From Mycolicibacterium sarraceniae (GTDB taxonomy: Bacteria > Actinomycetota > Actinomycetes > Mycobacteriales > Mycobacteriaceae), in the NCBI RefSeq assembly GCF_010731875.1, contig NZ_AP022595.1, positions 4,712,001 to 4,776,000 on the forward strand: a stretch of DNA of 64,000 nucleotides, written 5' to 3'. The notes beneath the pieces are model-generated. The model made no database searches, had not been told where the DNA came from, and saw only the letters and a program-made list of their open reading frames with translations. Position numbers and translations under genes: made by a program. Shown here piece by piece: positions 25,808 through 35,231 of the stretch (positions are counted from its first letter, which is position 1; each line of letters opens with the position of its first letter).

Positions 25808-27049
25808 TCACCAGGTGACGGGAAGCTCGTAGACGCCGTAGGCGAGGCGGTCGTGCTGGAAGGGCACCTCGCCGAAGGGGATCGCCAACTTCATCTTGGG
25901 CATCCGGCGCAGGACGGTGGGAAACACGATCTGCATTTCGGCGCGGGCCAGCTGCTGGCCGACACACTGGTGCCGGCCGTAGCCGAAACCCAACTGCTGG
26001 CTGGCATCTCGAGTCAGGTCGAGCTTCCCGGGATCGACATAGGTTGCGGGATCCCAGTTTGCCGGCGCCAGATCGAGGATGACCCCATCACCGGCCTTGA
26101 TGGTTTCGCCGCCGATCTCGATGTCGTCGAGAGCAACTCGGCGCTGGCCGGTCTGAATGATCGACAGGAAGCGCATCAGCTCTTCGACCGCGTTGGCAAT
26201 GAACTTCGGGTCATCGGAATCACGCAGCAACGCAGCCTGTTCGGGGTTCTCCAGCAGTGCGACCAGACCGATGCCGATCATGTTGGCAGTGGTCTCGTGG
26301 CCGGCGATCAGCAGGCCGGTGCCCAGCTGTGCCGCTTCCTTGACGCTGATCTCACCGGCGGTGACCCGCCCGGCGAGGTCGGACACCGCATCCTCGGACG
26401 GATCTCTCTGTTTCTTCTCCACCAGATCGATCAGGTATTTGTGCAAGCTCATCGCACCCTTGTGCATGGCGTCGGCGGCTGCGTTGCGAGCCATCCCCGC
26501 ATTCGCGTGTTCCTGGAAGAACTCGTGGTCGGAGTAGGGCACGCCGAGCATGTCGCTGATCACCCGCGTCGGCACCGGCAGGGCGAGCTTCTTGATCATG
26601 TCGGCGGGCGCGGGGCCGGCCAGGATCTCGTCGATGCACTCGTCGGTGACGTCCTGAATCACCGCGCGCAGCGTTTCCACCCGGCGAAAGGTGAACGGCT
26701 TGGACAGCATGCGCCGGAATCGGGTGTGCTCCTCGGCATCGGAGGTGAACACCGACCGGGGCCGCTTGTTCACGGTGGCTTCCATGTGCGCATTCCAGTG
26801 TGGGAAGCCGGAAATACGGTCGTCGACGCTGATGCGCGGGTCAGCGAACAGGGCGCGAGCCGCCTCATAGCCGGTCACCACCCACGGGGCGCTGCCGTCC
26901 CAGATCCGCACCCGCGACAGCGGCGCGGTCTCGTTCAGCTCGAGCAGCTGGGGAGGTGGGGCGAACGGGCATCGCGCCGCACGCGCCATCGGGTACTCCG
27001 GGACCGCGGCGGCTGCCTCGGTCGAGTCAGTTGCCAATGTGTCCGACAT
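25808..27049 (-). CDS. Cytochrome P450 (CYP105-like)
   Basis: A 413-residue soluble bacterial class I P450. The I helix has LIAGHETTAN, the K helix has EELMR (ExxR), and the heme loop is FGYGRHQCVGQQLAR with the axial cysteine. The sequence, including FAPPPQL near the N-terminus, has the feel of CYP105 enzymes, which hydroxylate varied small molecules. The 3Fe-4S ferredoxin gene ends three bases upstream, giving its electron donor; a ferredoxin reductase must come from elsewhere. It belongs to the TetR-controlled operon. Confidence 0.93.
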   Translation of the reverse strand: MSDTLATDSTEAAAAVPEYPMARAARCPFAPPPQLLELNETAPLSRVRIWDGSAPWVVTGYEAARALFADPRISVDDRISGFPHWNAHMEATVNKRPRSVFTSDAEEHTRFRRMLSKPFTFRRVETLRAVIQDVTDECIDEILAGPAPADMIKKLALPVPTRVISDMLGVPYSDHEFFQEHANAGMARNAAADAMHKGAMSLHKYLIDLVEKKQRDPSEDAVSDLAGRVTAGEISVKEAAQLGTGLLIAGHETTANMIGIGLVALLENPEQAALLRDSDDPKFIANAVEELMRFLSIIQTGQRRVALDDIEIGGETIKAGDGVILDLAPANWDPATYVDPGKLDLTRDASQQLGFGYGRHQCVGQQLARAEMQIVFPTVLRRMPKMKLAIPFGEVPFQHDRLAYGVYELPVTW

Positions 27050-27052
27050 GCG

Positions 27053-27247
27053 TCACTCCTCGACGTAGATCGCCTGCGCGGGACAGGCCGCGGCGGCCCG
27101 TCGCGCATTGTCTTCTTCTTCGGCCGGCGGTTCGGTGGTGAGTTGGACGACGACGCCGTCCTCGTCGCGCTGATCGAATACCTCAGATGCGGTGAGCACG
27201 CACTGACCCGAGGAAACGCACTTGTCCTGGTCGACGGTGACCTTCAT
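27053..27247 (-). CDS. [3Fe-4S] ferredoxin
   Basis: A 64-residue ferredoxin with the single-cluster pattern C-x5-C in KCVSSGQC and C-P in ACPAQAI; the cysteine that would ligate a fourth iron is absent. Such ferredoxins donate electrons to the adjacent P450 in actinobacteria. It starts at ATG 27247, six bases after the TetR stop, and ends three bases before the P450. Confidence 0.95.
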   Translation of the reverse strand: MKVTVDQDKCVSSGQCVLTASEVFDQRDEDGVVVQLTTEPPAEEEDNARRAAAACPAQAIYVEE

Positions 27248-27253
27248 CGTGTT

Positions 27254-27913
27254 CTAACCCTGTCGTGTCACTGGGGCCAGCCACAGCCCGACGATCGCGT
27301 CGACAAGCCCGGAAGCCGCTGTGCGCCAATTAGTTAACGGTAACGAAGCCCCCTCGGCGAGGGCGCGCTCGTACTCCGCGCAGGTGTGCATCAGCAGGTT
27401 GCGCGCCATGATGTTGCGCTCCACCCGGACGTGCCCCGGCAGGTCCGGCAGGCAGCGATTGATGCCCTCGAGCACGGTGACCAGGTTCGGCAGCGCGAGC
27501 GCGTCACGGGTGACGGTCTGCTGGTAGGCCGGATCTGCCATCACCTGGGCGGCGAACCGTGCGTACCAAGTGGGGTTGCCCATCGCGGTCAAGTGATCGG
27601 TGAGCGGCAAGACCAGGCACTCGGCCCAGTCCCGCAGCTGGACATTCGTACCGGCCAGCGCCGCAACCCGGGCTGCACGCAGCTTCTCCACCGGGATCGC
27701 GTGCTTATGTTCGATCGCACGGACCAGATCGGTCTTGGTACCGAAGTGGTAGCCGACAGCAGCGTTGTTGCCCTGCCCGGCGGCCTCGCTGACCTGCCGA
27801 TTCGATACCGCGAAGACGCCGTGCTCGGCGAACAGGCGCTCGGCGGCAGTCAGGATCGCCTGACGGGTCAGGCTGGCCCGATCCGTGCGGGCACCTTTCG
27901 TCGCTGTCGTCAT
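27254..27913 (-). CDS. TetR-family regulator
   Basis: A 219-residue TetR repressor with the helix-turn-helix at about 15-62 (RQAILTAAERLFAEHG...VSEAAGQ...VGYHFGTKTDL) and a divergent ligand-binding domain. The gene lies inside the operon it is likely to control. A 22-bp palindrome lies 29-50 bases upstream of its start and a second copy lies upstream of the SDR gene, which points to autoregulation. The ligand would be a pathway intermediate, perhaps a CoA ester. Confidence 0.92.
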   Translation of the reverse strand: MTTATKGARTDRASLTRQAILTAAERLFAEHGVFAVSNRQVSEAAGQGNNAAVGYHFGTKTDLVRAIEHKHAIPVEKLRAARVAALAGTNVQLRDWAECLVLPLTDHLTAMGNPTWYARFAAQVMADPAYQQTVTRDALALPNLVTVLEGINRCLPDLPGHVRVERNIMARNLLMHTCAEYERALAEGASLPLTNWRTAASGLVDAIVGLWLAPVTRQG

Positions 27914-27941
27914 CGCTGGTCAGTCAACTCCGATGCCGTTA

Positions 27942-27963
27942 TTAAGTCAAGCGATTGATTTAA
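27942..27963. promoter_or_regulatory. TetR operator, copy 1
   Basis: TTAAGTCAA-GCGA-TTGATTTAA, arms matching at eight of nine positions, overlaps the SDR stop codon and lies 29 bases before the TetR start. It is strikingly AT-rich for this genome. The same sequence recurs at 28841-28861. Confidence 0.75.
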
Positions 27964-28772
27964 GAGCCTTGCGGCTTCAGCTTCGGCACCGGCTTGCCCG
28001 CCGCGGTCCCACCGTCGACTGGCAGAACCGTGCCGGTGACATAGGGCGAGCGGTCGCCGGCGAAGAACAGAATCGCCTCGGCGACGTCAGCGGCAGTCCC
28101 CTCCCGCTCCAGCGGCCGGTCGGCCCGCATAGTCGCCCGGATACCCGCCTCGAACTTCGCGACCTGCTCGGCGTCCATGCCGTGGGCCGACTTCGACACG
28201 ATGGCCGTCCGGATATGGCCGGGCGCAACACAGTTGACCCGGACCTCGTAGTTGGCCAGTTCGATCGCCGCGCATTTGGTGAAGTGGATGACCGCGGCCT
28301 TGGACGCACGATAGGTCATCACCCCGCCGCCGGCCTGGATTCCGCCGATGGATGTCAGGTTGATGATCGAGCCGCCGCCGGAGGTCTTCATGTGCCTGGC
28401 GGCATCACGCGTGCCGGCCATGACAGCTTTCAGATTGACAGCCAGGATCTTCTCGAAGTCCTCGAGCCCGTCTTCGAGGAAACTCCGATACATCTTCCCC
28501 GACACTCCCGCGTTGTTGACCATCACATCGATACGGCCGAACTCCTCCACCGCGGTATCGATGAGCCGGGTGACCTGGTCGGTGAGCGCAACGTCGGTGG
28601 GCAGGAACAATGCCTGCGAATGGCTGTTTGCCAGCGCTTGGCCCTGTTCGGCGTCGATATCGCCGAATACGACCGTCGCACCCTCGGCGAGAAACCGCTC
28701 GGCAATGCCGGCCCCGAGTCCCGACGCGCCGCCGGTGACGACCGCGACCTTGCCTGCCAATTCGTTGCTCAT
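27960..28772 (-). CDS. Short-chain dehydrogenase/reductase
   Basis: A 270-residue SDR. It has VTGGASGLGAGIA at the N-terminus, NNAGVSG, a catalytic Ser in INLTSIGGI, Tyr/Lys in TYRASKAA and a C-terminal YVTGTVLPVDGGTA. It oxidises an alcohol or reduces a ketone; a role in the P450 pathway is implied by position. It is the first gene of the operon and is flanked on both sides by copies of the putative TetR operator. Confidence 0.9.
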   Translation of the reverse strand: MSNELAGKVAVVTGGASGLGAGIAERFLAEGATVVFGDIDAEQGQALANSHSQALFLPTDVALTDQVTRLIDTAVEEFGRIDVMVNNAGVSGKMYRSFLEDGLEDFEKILAVNLKAVMAGTRDAARHMKTSGGGSIINLTSIGGIQAGGGVMTYRASKAAVIHFTKCAAIELANYEVRVNCVAPGHIRTAIVSKSAHGMDAEQVAKFEAGIRATMRADRPLEREGTAADVAEAILFFAGDRSPYVTGTVLPVDGGTAAGKPVPKLKPQGS

Positions 28773-28840
28773 GACGGCCCAATCCCTCTCGTATGCACGC
28801 CAATCCGGCGGCGTAGGCAGTCAACTCGCTGCATCCGACC

Positions 28841-28861
28841 GAAGTCAAGCGGTTGATTTAA
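28841..28861. promoter_or_regulatory. TetR operator, copy 2
   Basis: GAAGTCAA-GCGG-TTGATTTAA, the same palindrome as at 27942-27963. It lies 69 bases before the SDR start and 20 bases before the LysR frame, so it could control both divergent genes. Confidence 0.75.
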
Positions 28862-28880
28862 ATGGGCGCGCCACAGCGGA

Positions 28881-29834
28881 TTGGACGCACACTGGAGTCC
28901 CCACCCGTCGATCCTGGAGGGCATCACGATCGCCGACGTCACCTTGCGTCAACTGCGGTACTTCGCCGCCCTCGGCACCGAACTGAACTATCGGCGCGCG
29001 GCCGACAAGCTGTTCATCACCCAGCCCGCGCTGTCGACGGCGATCAAACAGCTAGAGCACCAGTTCGGTGTCGTCCTATTCATCCGCAACACCCGCGAGG
29101 TCGCGCTGACCGACCTGGGGGCCGCCTGGCTCCCCCAGGTACAGCAGGCACTGGCCGGCATCGACGCCGTCGTCGGCAATCTCGTCACGATGTCGGGAAC
29201 ACAGCAGGGCGTCCTGCGTCTGGGTTACCTGATCGGCACCGGAGCCGACCTGCTGTTCCGAATCGTCCGGCATTTCGAGACGGCTCATCCCGGAGTGGTC
29301 GTCGAACCCAGCGAGTACGACTTCGCCGATCCCACCGCGGGTCTCGGTGACGGCAGTATGGAGGTCGCGCTGATCCGGCCGCCGGTGGATCTGCCGGAGC
29401 ACCGGATGATGGTGCTCGACGCCGAGAGCTGGGTGGCCTGCCTGCCCCGGGATCACCAGCTGGCCACCCGCACCGAGGTCGACATCACCGAGCTGCTCGA
29501 CGAGCCGATCGTGTGCGCTCCGATGACCGCAGGCGGCTGGCGAGACTACTGGCTGGCGATGGATGTGCGCGGCAACCGCCCGCCGACGATCGCGGGGATC
29601 GCCGCCACCTACGAGGCCGAGACCACCATGGTCGCCCGCGGCCTCGGCATCAGTTTCACGACGTCGTCGGTGGCGCATTTCTACGACCGGCCCGGCATTG
29701 TTTACGTGCCGATCACAGGCCGCCCGCCCAGTTACACCGCACTCGCATGGCACCCCGCGCGGCTGTCTCCGCAGGCAGAAGCCCTGGTTTCGCATGTCCA
29801 GAAGCATTGGAACTCCGACGATGAGCGTGACTGA
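28881..29834 (+). CDS. LysR-family regulator
   Basis: A LysR protein of up to 317 residues. The winged helix-turn-helix starts with LRQLRYFAALGTELNYRRAADKLF...ALSTAIKQLE and is followed by a periplasmic-binding-like effector domain (about 110-310). The start is uncertain: TTG 28881 gives a 21-residue extension, whereas TTG 28944 begins exactly where LysR proteins usually do; no ATG or GTG is available. It is divergent from the SDR-P450 operon and upstream of the permease-transaminase operon, so it could control either. Confidence 0.88.
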   Translation: MDAHWSPHPSILEGITIADVTLRQLRYFAALGTELNYRRAADKLFITQPALSTAIKQLEHQFGVVLFIRNTREVALTDLGAAWLPQVQQALAGIDAVVGNLVTMSGTQQGVLRLGYLIGTGADLLFRIVRHFETAHPGVVVEPSEYDFADPTAGLGDGSMEVALIRPPVDLPEHRMMVLDAESWVACLPRDHQLATRTEVDITELLDEPIVCAPMTAGGWRDYWLAMDVRGNRPPTIAGIAATYEAETTMVARGLGISFTTSSVAHFYDRPGIVYVPITGRPPSYTALAWHPARLSPQAEALVSHVQKHWNSDDERD

Positions 29835-29939
29835 TAATCCACGGTTATCAGTCCATTGAAATGTGGAACTTCCGAAACCGTTCACGGCGCGTTTTCCTGA
29901 CTTCAGATGTTCCATGAGCCGTCCTGACCTGGAGTGACC

Positions 29940-31460
29940 ATGACCGATGCGCTGACACCCGCCACTCATTCACCGATACCGCCGCCAGCCCGTCCGGGGG
30001 AAGGCGAGGACGCCCGGCTCGCCGAGTTCGGCTACCAGCAGCGGCTGGACCGGTCGGTCGGCTCGGTGGCGTCGTTCGCCATCGGGTTCGCCACCATCAG
30101 CGCCACCACCGCCGTATTCACCGGCTTCGGTGCCTGTTACTTCACCGCGGGTGGGCCATTCGTCTGGACGCTGCTGCTGGCCGGTGTGGTGTTCTCGCTG
30201 TGGGCGTTCATCGCCGCGGACCTGACCGCGAAGATCCCGCTGGCCGGCTACGCCTACCAGTGGACCAGCCGGATCAACGGGCCCAGCCTGGGCTGGTTCA
30301 CCGGGTTCGTGGCGCTGCTCGGCTGGATCAGTGGCATGACCGGGGTGGGCTTCATCCTGTCGGGCTACCTCGGCGGCCTGTTCGGCTGGAACATGACGCA
30401 GAGCGAACAGATCCTGGTCGCCATCGCCGTGGTGTTCCTCTGCGTGCTCATCAACATCTACGGCGTGCGGTTCGCGACGATGGTCAACAACATCGGCGTC
30501 AGCCTGGAACTGATCATCACCGTCGGTGCCACGCTGCTGGTCGCCGTCATCGCGTTCTCGGCACCCGACCACCATCAGCCGATCTCCGTGCTATTCACCG
30601 GCGGACAGTCCGGTGACAAGGACTCCTACGTGGTGGCCTGGCTGGCCGCGGCCCTCGGCCCGTTCTTCGGTCTGATCGGCGTGGAGTCGGGCGCCGACGT
30701 TGCCGAAGAGACCAAGAACGCCCGCCACGTCGTGCCGCGCACGATGTTCTACGCCTTGATCACCTCGATCGTGATCGAACTGCTGATGTACGTCGTCTAC
30801 GTGCTGGCGATCCGTGACGAAGCCGCCGTGGAGGCCAACTCGGCAGCACCGATCGAGGAGATCATCAACCAGCAGGGCGGCCCCGTCGTCACCAAAATCG
30901 TTGTCGCGGTGGCATTGACGAACATCCTGGCCTGCCTGCTGTCCAACATCCTGGTAGCCACCCGGCTGACCTATTCGATGGCGCGCGACAACATGCTGCC
31001 GGCCTCACACCTGTGGCGGCACGTCTCAGTCAAGAGCAAGACCCCCACCTATGCGGTGCTCGGCCTCGGTTGTCTGTCGACAGTGCTGCTGATCTCCGCG
31101 CTGGTGAACGAGAGGGCGTTCAACTACATCCTCGGCATCGCCTCCCTGCTGTTCTTCTCGGTCTACATCCTGCAGACCATCGGACTGCTGATCGGGGTGC
31201 GCAAAGGCACCATTCCACAAGGTGAACCGGGCACGTTCGACCTGGGCCGGTTCCGCGTTCCGCTCTATGTCACGGCACTCGTGGTCTTCCTCAGCGTGGC
31301 GGTGGCGCTGATTTTCCTGCCACAGTTCGCCGGCAACGGCTGGGTATTCCTCGGGATCGTCGTGGTCGGGACCCTCTGGTGGGGTACGGCCCTACGCGGC
31401 CGCCTCAATCGTGGCGAGGCGGGATCAGACTTCGCCCGCACCCATCTGTCCAACGACTAG
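29940..31460 (+). CDS. APC-superfamily amino acid/amine permease
   Basis: A 506-residue membrane protein with about 12 helices. The first half carries SFAIGFATISATTAVFTGFG (helix 1 with the broken-helix glycine motif) and IPLAGYAYQWTSRING, both typical of the amino acid-polyamine-organocation group. A hydrophilic N-terminus (1-45) precedes. ATG 29940 is chosen; GTG 29934 is in frame. Gap of 24 bases to the transaminase gene, so import and transamination of an amine or amino acid are probably linked. Confidence 0.88.
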   Translation: MTDALTPATHSPIPPPARPGEGEDARLAEFGYQQRLDRSVGSVASFAIGFATISATTAVFTGFGACYFTAGGPFVWTLLLAGVVFSLWAFIAADLTAKIPLAGYAYQWTSRINGPSLGWFTGFVALLGWISGMTGVGFILSGYLGGLFGWNMTQSEQILVAIAVVFLCVLINIYGVRFATMVNNIGVSLELIITVGATLLVAVIAFSAPDHHQPISVLFTGGQSGDKDSYVVAWLAAALGPFFGLIGVESGADVAEETKNARHVVPRTMFYALITSIVIELLMYVVYVLAIRDEAAVEANSAAPIEEIINQQGGPVVTKIVVAVALTNILACLLSNILVATRLTYSMARDNMLPASHLWRHVSVKSKTPTYAVLGLGCLSTVLLISALVNERAFNYILGIASLLFFSVYILQTIGLLIGVRKGTIPQGEPGTFDLGRFRVPLYVTALVVFLSVAVALIFLPQFAGNGWVFLGIVVVGTLWWGTALRGRLNRGEAGSDFARTHLSND

Positions 31461-31484
31461 CTTTGACGAAAAGGACTCATAACC

Positions 31485-32504
31485 ATGACAATTCATACCG
31501 ATTTCGCCAGCAGTAACCTCGTCAGCGTCGAGCCGGGGGCGATCCGCGAGGACACCCCGCCGGGGTCGGTCATCCAGTACAGCGACTACGAACTGGACCA
31601 TTCCAGCGAGTTCGCCGGCGGCGCCGCCTGGATCGAAGGCGAGTATGTGCCCGCCTCGGAGGCCAAGATCTCGATCTTCGACACCGGATTCGGGCACTCC
31701 GACCTGACCTACACCGTGGCCCACGTATGGCACGGCAACATCTTCCGGCTCGGCGACCACCTGGACCGGCTGCTCGACGGCTCCCGCAAGCTGCGCCTGG
31801 ACGCCGGAATGACCAAAAAGGAGCTGGCCGACATCACCAAGCGATGCGTCGCGCTGTCGGGCCTGCGCGAGTCCTTCGTCAACCTGACCGTCACTCGCGG
31901 CTACGGAAAACGCAAGGGCGAGAAGGACTTGTCCAAGCTCAACCACCAGGTCTACATCTACGCCATCCCCTACCTCTGGGCGTTTCCGCCCGAGGAGCAG
32001 ATCTTCGGCACCACCGCGGTCGTGCCGCGTCACGTCCGGCGCGCCGGGCGCAACACTGTCGACCCGACGATCAAGAACTACCAGTGGGGTGATCTGACCG
32101 CCGCCAGCTTCGAGGCCAAGGACCGCGGTGCCCGCACCGCCATCCTGCTCGACGCCGACAACTGTGTGGCCGAGGGACCCGGATTCAACGTGGTCATCGT
32201 CAAGGACGGCAAGCTGTTCTCGCCGTCGCGCAACGCGCTGCCCGGTATTACCCGCAAGACGGTGTTCGAGATCGCCGACGCGATGGGCATTGAGGCCACG
32301 TTGTGCGATGTGACCAGCCGCGATCTCTACGACGCCGACGAGCTCATGGCCGTGACGACCGCCGGCGGGGTGACACCGATCATCTCGCTGGACGGCGAGC
32401 AGATCAGCGACGGCAGGCCGGGACCGCTGACGGTGGCGATCCGGGATCGCTTCTGGGCGTTGATGGACGAGCCGTCGCCGCTCATCGAAGCCATCGACTA
32501 CTGA
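31485..32504 (+). CDS. (R)-selective amine transaminase (PLP fold type IV)
   Basis: A 339-residue class IV aminotransferase. The sequence follows, almost without change in long stretches, the (R)-amine:pyruvate transaminases of M. vanbaalenii and Arthrobacter (ATA-117) as I remember them: YSDYELD, GGAAWIEGEYVP, FGHSDLTYTVAHVWHGN, VNLTVTRGYGKRKGEKD, and the PLP lysine K197 in DPTIKNYQWGD. These enzymes move the amino group between (R)-amines and alpha-keto acids, producing D-alanine from pyruvate. An AGGA-like site precedes ATG 31485. The gene after it, one base on, encodes alanine racemase. Confidence 0.9.
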   Translation: MTIHTDFASSNLVSVEPGAIREDTPPGSVIQYSDYELDHSSEFAGGAAWIEGEYVPASEAKISIFDTGFGHSDLTYTVAHVWHGNIFRLGDHLDRLLDGSRKLRLDAGMTKKELADITKRCVALSGLRESFVNLTVTRGYGKRKGEKDLSKLNHQVYIYAIPYLWAFPPEEQIFGTTAVVPRHVRRAGRNTVDPTIKNYQWGDLTAASFEAKDRGARTAILLDADNCVAEGPGFNVVIVKDGKLFSPSRNALPGITRKTVFEIADAMGIEATLCDVTSRDLYDADELMAVTTAGGVTPIISLDGEQISDGRPGPLTVAIRDRFWALMDEPSPLIEAIDY

Positions 32505-32505
32505 G

Positions 32506-33621
32506 ATGGCGGCCGTCGAGGCCGTCGTCGATCTGGGTGCGATCGCCTACAACGTGCAGGTGGTGGGCGATCGGGCCCGCGCGGGTGTGATGGCCGTAGT
32601 CAAGGCCGATGGGTACGGGCACGGCGCCACCCAGGTCGCGCGGGCCGCTCTGAGCGCGGGTGCCGCCGAGCTGGGGGTGGCCACGGTCGACGAGGCGATG
32701 GCATTGCGCCGCGACGGGATCACCGCGCCCATTGCCACTTGGTTACACACGTGCACAACCGATTTCGCGGCTGCGGTGGCCTCGGGGATCGAAGTCGTAG
32801 TGTCGTCGGTTCGCCAGTTGTCCGACGTCGCTGCGGCGGCCGAAGCCACCGGCACGATCGCGACGGTCGGCGTGAAAGTCGACACCGGCCTCGGACGCGG
32901 TGGGGCCGCACTGCCGGATTGGCCCGATCTATGCGAAGCCGTGGCCAAGTACGCGGCATCCGGCGCGGTCGTGATGCGCACTGCGATGACGCACTTGGCA
33001 CGGGGCGATGAGCCGCAGCACCCACTCAACGACCGGCAGGCCGCCGGATTGGATGCCTGCGTGGCCTACCTACGTCGAGCAGGGGCACCCGCACAGGTTA
33101 TCCATATGTCGAATTCGGCTGCCGCCCTGACCCGCCCAGACCTCTCCCGCGATCTGGTGCGCGCAGGCATCGCCGTCTACGGCCGAACGCCCATCCCGGC
33201 GATGGGCGACTTCGGACTCGAGCCGGCTCTGACGCTGACGGCCGAGATCGCAGTGGTGAAACGGATTTCGGCTGGGCAGGGAGTGTCGTACAACCACACG
33301 TGGGTCGCGCCGCGAGACACCACCATCGCAGTGATCGCCTGTGGCTACGCCGACGGGATTCCGCGGGTGCTGTCCAACGGGTTGACCATCACGATCGGCG
33401 GGCGCTCGTTTCCCAACGTGGGCCGGATCTGTATGGACCAGTTCGTCGTCGACCTCGGGCCTGACGAAACAAGGGTGACCGAGGGCGACCGGGCGGTGTT
33501 GTTCGGCACCGGCGCCGGCGGTGAACCGACAGCAGCCGACTGGGCGCGAGCCGCCGGCACGATCGACTACGAGATCCTGTCGGGCATCCGCGGGCGGACC
33601 GTGCGACGCTACGTGTCCTGA
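32506..33621 (+). CDS. alr: Alanine racemase, catabolic paralogue
   Basis: A 371-residue PLP enzyme. It has the PLP lysine K33 in [29 protein letters not shown], the catalytic tyrosine in GVSYNHTW and GRICMDQ, so it should be active. It starts one base after the transaminase stop, with no room for an independent ribosome site. The mycobacterial cell-wall alr normally lies near groEL/tsaE genes, so this is probably a second copy serving the transaminase by interconverting D- and L-alanine. Its last 13 bases overlap the convergent xylulokinase gene. Confidence 0.9.
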   Translation: MAAVEAVVDLGAIAYNVQVVGDRARAGVMAVVKADGYGHGATQVARAALSAGAAELGVATVDEAMALRRDGITAPIATWLHTCTTDFAAAVASGIEVVVSSVRQLSDVAAAAEATGTIATVGVKVDTGLGRGGAALPDWPDLCEAVAKYAASGAVVMRTAMTHLARGDEPQHPLNDRQAAGLDACVAYLRRAGAPAQVIHMSNSAAALTRPDLSRDLVRAGIAVYGRTPIPAMGDFGLEPALTLTAEIAVVKRISAGQGVSYNHTWVAPRDTTIAVIACGYADGIPRVLSNGLTITIGGRSFPNVGRICMDQFVVDLGPDETRVTEGDRAVLFGTGAGGEPTAADWARAAGTIDYEILSGIRGRTVRRYVS

Positions 33622-35012
33622 CCCAGCGTCAGCCGGCTGGCTTCCCGGTAACGCTCCACGACCGACGGAGTCGGCTCGGATTCGTACACGGTGGCCTCGC
33701 CCGTCGACCAGATCGGGGGCGTCGCGCCGCCGGACAACACCCAGGCGGCCTGCCGCGCCGCACCGAGCGCGACGTATTCGCCCGGTTGCGGCACCACGAC
33801 GGGGACACCGAGCACCGTTGGTGCGATCCGGCGCACCGCCTCTGAGCGCGCGCCACCGCCGACGATCATCACCGTCGCGGTGTCGATACCCTGGTCGGCG
33901 ATCTTGTCCAGGCAGAACCGCATGGAGGCCAGCAGGCCCTCGACGGCAGCGCGGGCAACGTTGGCCGGCAACAGGTTACGGTCGGTCGCACCGTGTAGCG
34001 CGCCGGACGCCGCAGGCAGGTTCGGCGATCGCTCACCGCCGAAATAGGGCACCCAGACCAGGCCCTCGGCGCCGGCAGGGGCACTGAGTGCCAGCGCGGA
34101 GAACTCCTCGAGACCGACACCGAGCATCGCGGCGACAGCGGCCAGCACCGGGGCGCCGTTGAGTGTGCACACCAGTGGCAGGTATCGGCCGGTCGCGTCG
34201 GCGAATCCGGCGACCAGGCCGTCGGCGTCGTTGGGCACGACATCGCCGACCGCGCTGACCACCCCGGAGGTGCCCAGCGAGATCACGCAGTCGCCGACAC
34301 CGGCCCCCAATCCCAGAGCAGCGGCGGCGTTGTCACCCGCACCAGGCCCCAGCAGGGCCCCGGAGGTCATGTGAGCGGCGGCTTCGTGCGGCCCCAGTAC
34401 CCGTGGCAGCGCCGGACGGCGGCCGCGCATCGCGGCGCTCAGGACGTCGTCGCGGTAGCCGCCCGCCGGAACGGCGAAATAGCCCGTGCCGCTGGCGTCG
34501 CTCCGGTCGGTACACAGGTCGGCGATATCGGCGCTCCCGCTCAACCGCCAGGTCAGCCAGTCGTGCGGGAGGCAGACCGCGGCGGTCGCGTCCGCGTTTC
34601 GGGGCTCCTCGTCGGCCAGCCAGCGAATCTTGGCGACGGTGACCGACGCGACCGGCACGACACCGATCTGCGAGGCCCACCACGCCGCGCCGCCGAACTC
34701 CGCGACCAGGTCGGCGGCCGCGCCGCCGGAGCGGGTGTCGTTCCACAGCAGCGCGGGCCGGACCACCGTCCCCTCGTCGTCGAGGCAGACCATGCCGTGT
34801 TGTTGACCACCGACCGCGACCGCGGCCACATCGTCGAGGCCGCCGGCCCGAACGATGCTGTCGCCCAGGGCGTTCCACCAATGCTCGGGATCGACCTCGG
34901 TACCCGGCGGATGGGTGGTCGACGCCGAGCGAACCACCGCCCCGGTCTCGCTGTCGCAAATCACGACCTTGCACGACTGGGTGGACGAATCGACACCGGC
35001 AACCAACGTCAT
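33609..35012 (-). CDS. xylB: Xylulokinase (FGGY kinase)
   Basis: A 467-residue FGGY carbohydrate kinase. It has [15 protein letters not shown] (phosphate 1), [41 protein letters not shown] and the C-terminal [16 protein letters not shown] adenosine motif. This is the pattern of D-xylulose kinases, which feed xylulose 5-phosphate into the pentose phosphate pathway. It lacks a neighbouring xylose isomerase or sugar transporter. It converges on and overlaps the racemase gene by 13 bases. Confidence 0.9.
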   Translation of the reverse strand: MTLVAGVDSSTQSCKVVICDSETGAVVRSASTTHPPGTEVDPEHWWNALGDSIVRAGGLDDVAAVAVGGQQHGMVCLDDEGTVVRPALLWNDTRSGGAAADLVAEFGGAAWWASQIGVVPVASVTVAKIRWLADEEPRNADATAAVCLPHDWLTWRLSGSADIADLCTDRSDASGTGYFAVPAGGYRDDVLSAAMRGRRPALPRVLGPHEAAAHMTSGALLGPGAGDNAAAALGLGAGVGDCVISLGTSGVVSAVGDVVPNDADGLVAGFADATGRYLPLVCTLNGAPVLAAVAAMLGVGLEEFSALALSAPAGAEGLVWVPYFGGERSPNLPAASGALHGATDRNLLPANVARAAVEGLLASMRFCLDKIADQGIDTATVMIVGGGARSEAVRRIAPTVLGVPVVVPQPGEYVALGAARQAAWVLSGGATPPIWSTGEATVYESEPTPSVVERYREASRLTLGQDT

Positions 35013-35113
35013 GACCGGACCCTCACCCGCAGTATTCCGATGCCGCCACTCCTGTATTCAACCTGCTCACAGGGCACCCGATCAAACAACTTAGCCGAGT
35101 TAAACGAGGCGCC

Positions 35114-35130
35114 TGAGAACGATGTTCTCT
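35114..35130. promoter_or_regulatory. Palindromic operator, copy 3 (TGAGAAC-GAT-GTTCTCT)
   Basis: The core GAGAAC-GAT-GTTCTC is a perfect palindrome. It lies about 100 bases before the P450 start, in the gap between divergent xylB and P450 genes, and matches the sites at 19652 and 16897. Confidence 0.7.
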
Positions 35131-35231
35131 CACTTCGGCAGCAAACCTCGCCTAATCCGGACATGGCATTGACACCTTTTGAACGAAGCTGCAACAGTTG
35201 CTCACACCGCAGCCCATGGGAGGAACACCCG

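Noticed and set aside
35114..35130. KstR cholesterol-regulator operator
   Set aside because: KstR sites have AAC-N2-GTT; this palindrome has a three-base centre, and the downstream genes are not steroid genes.
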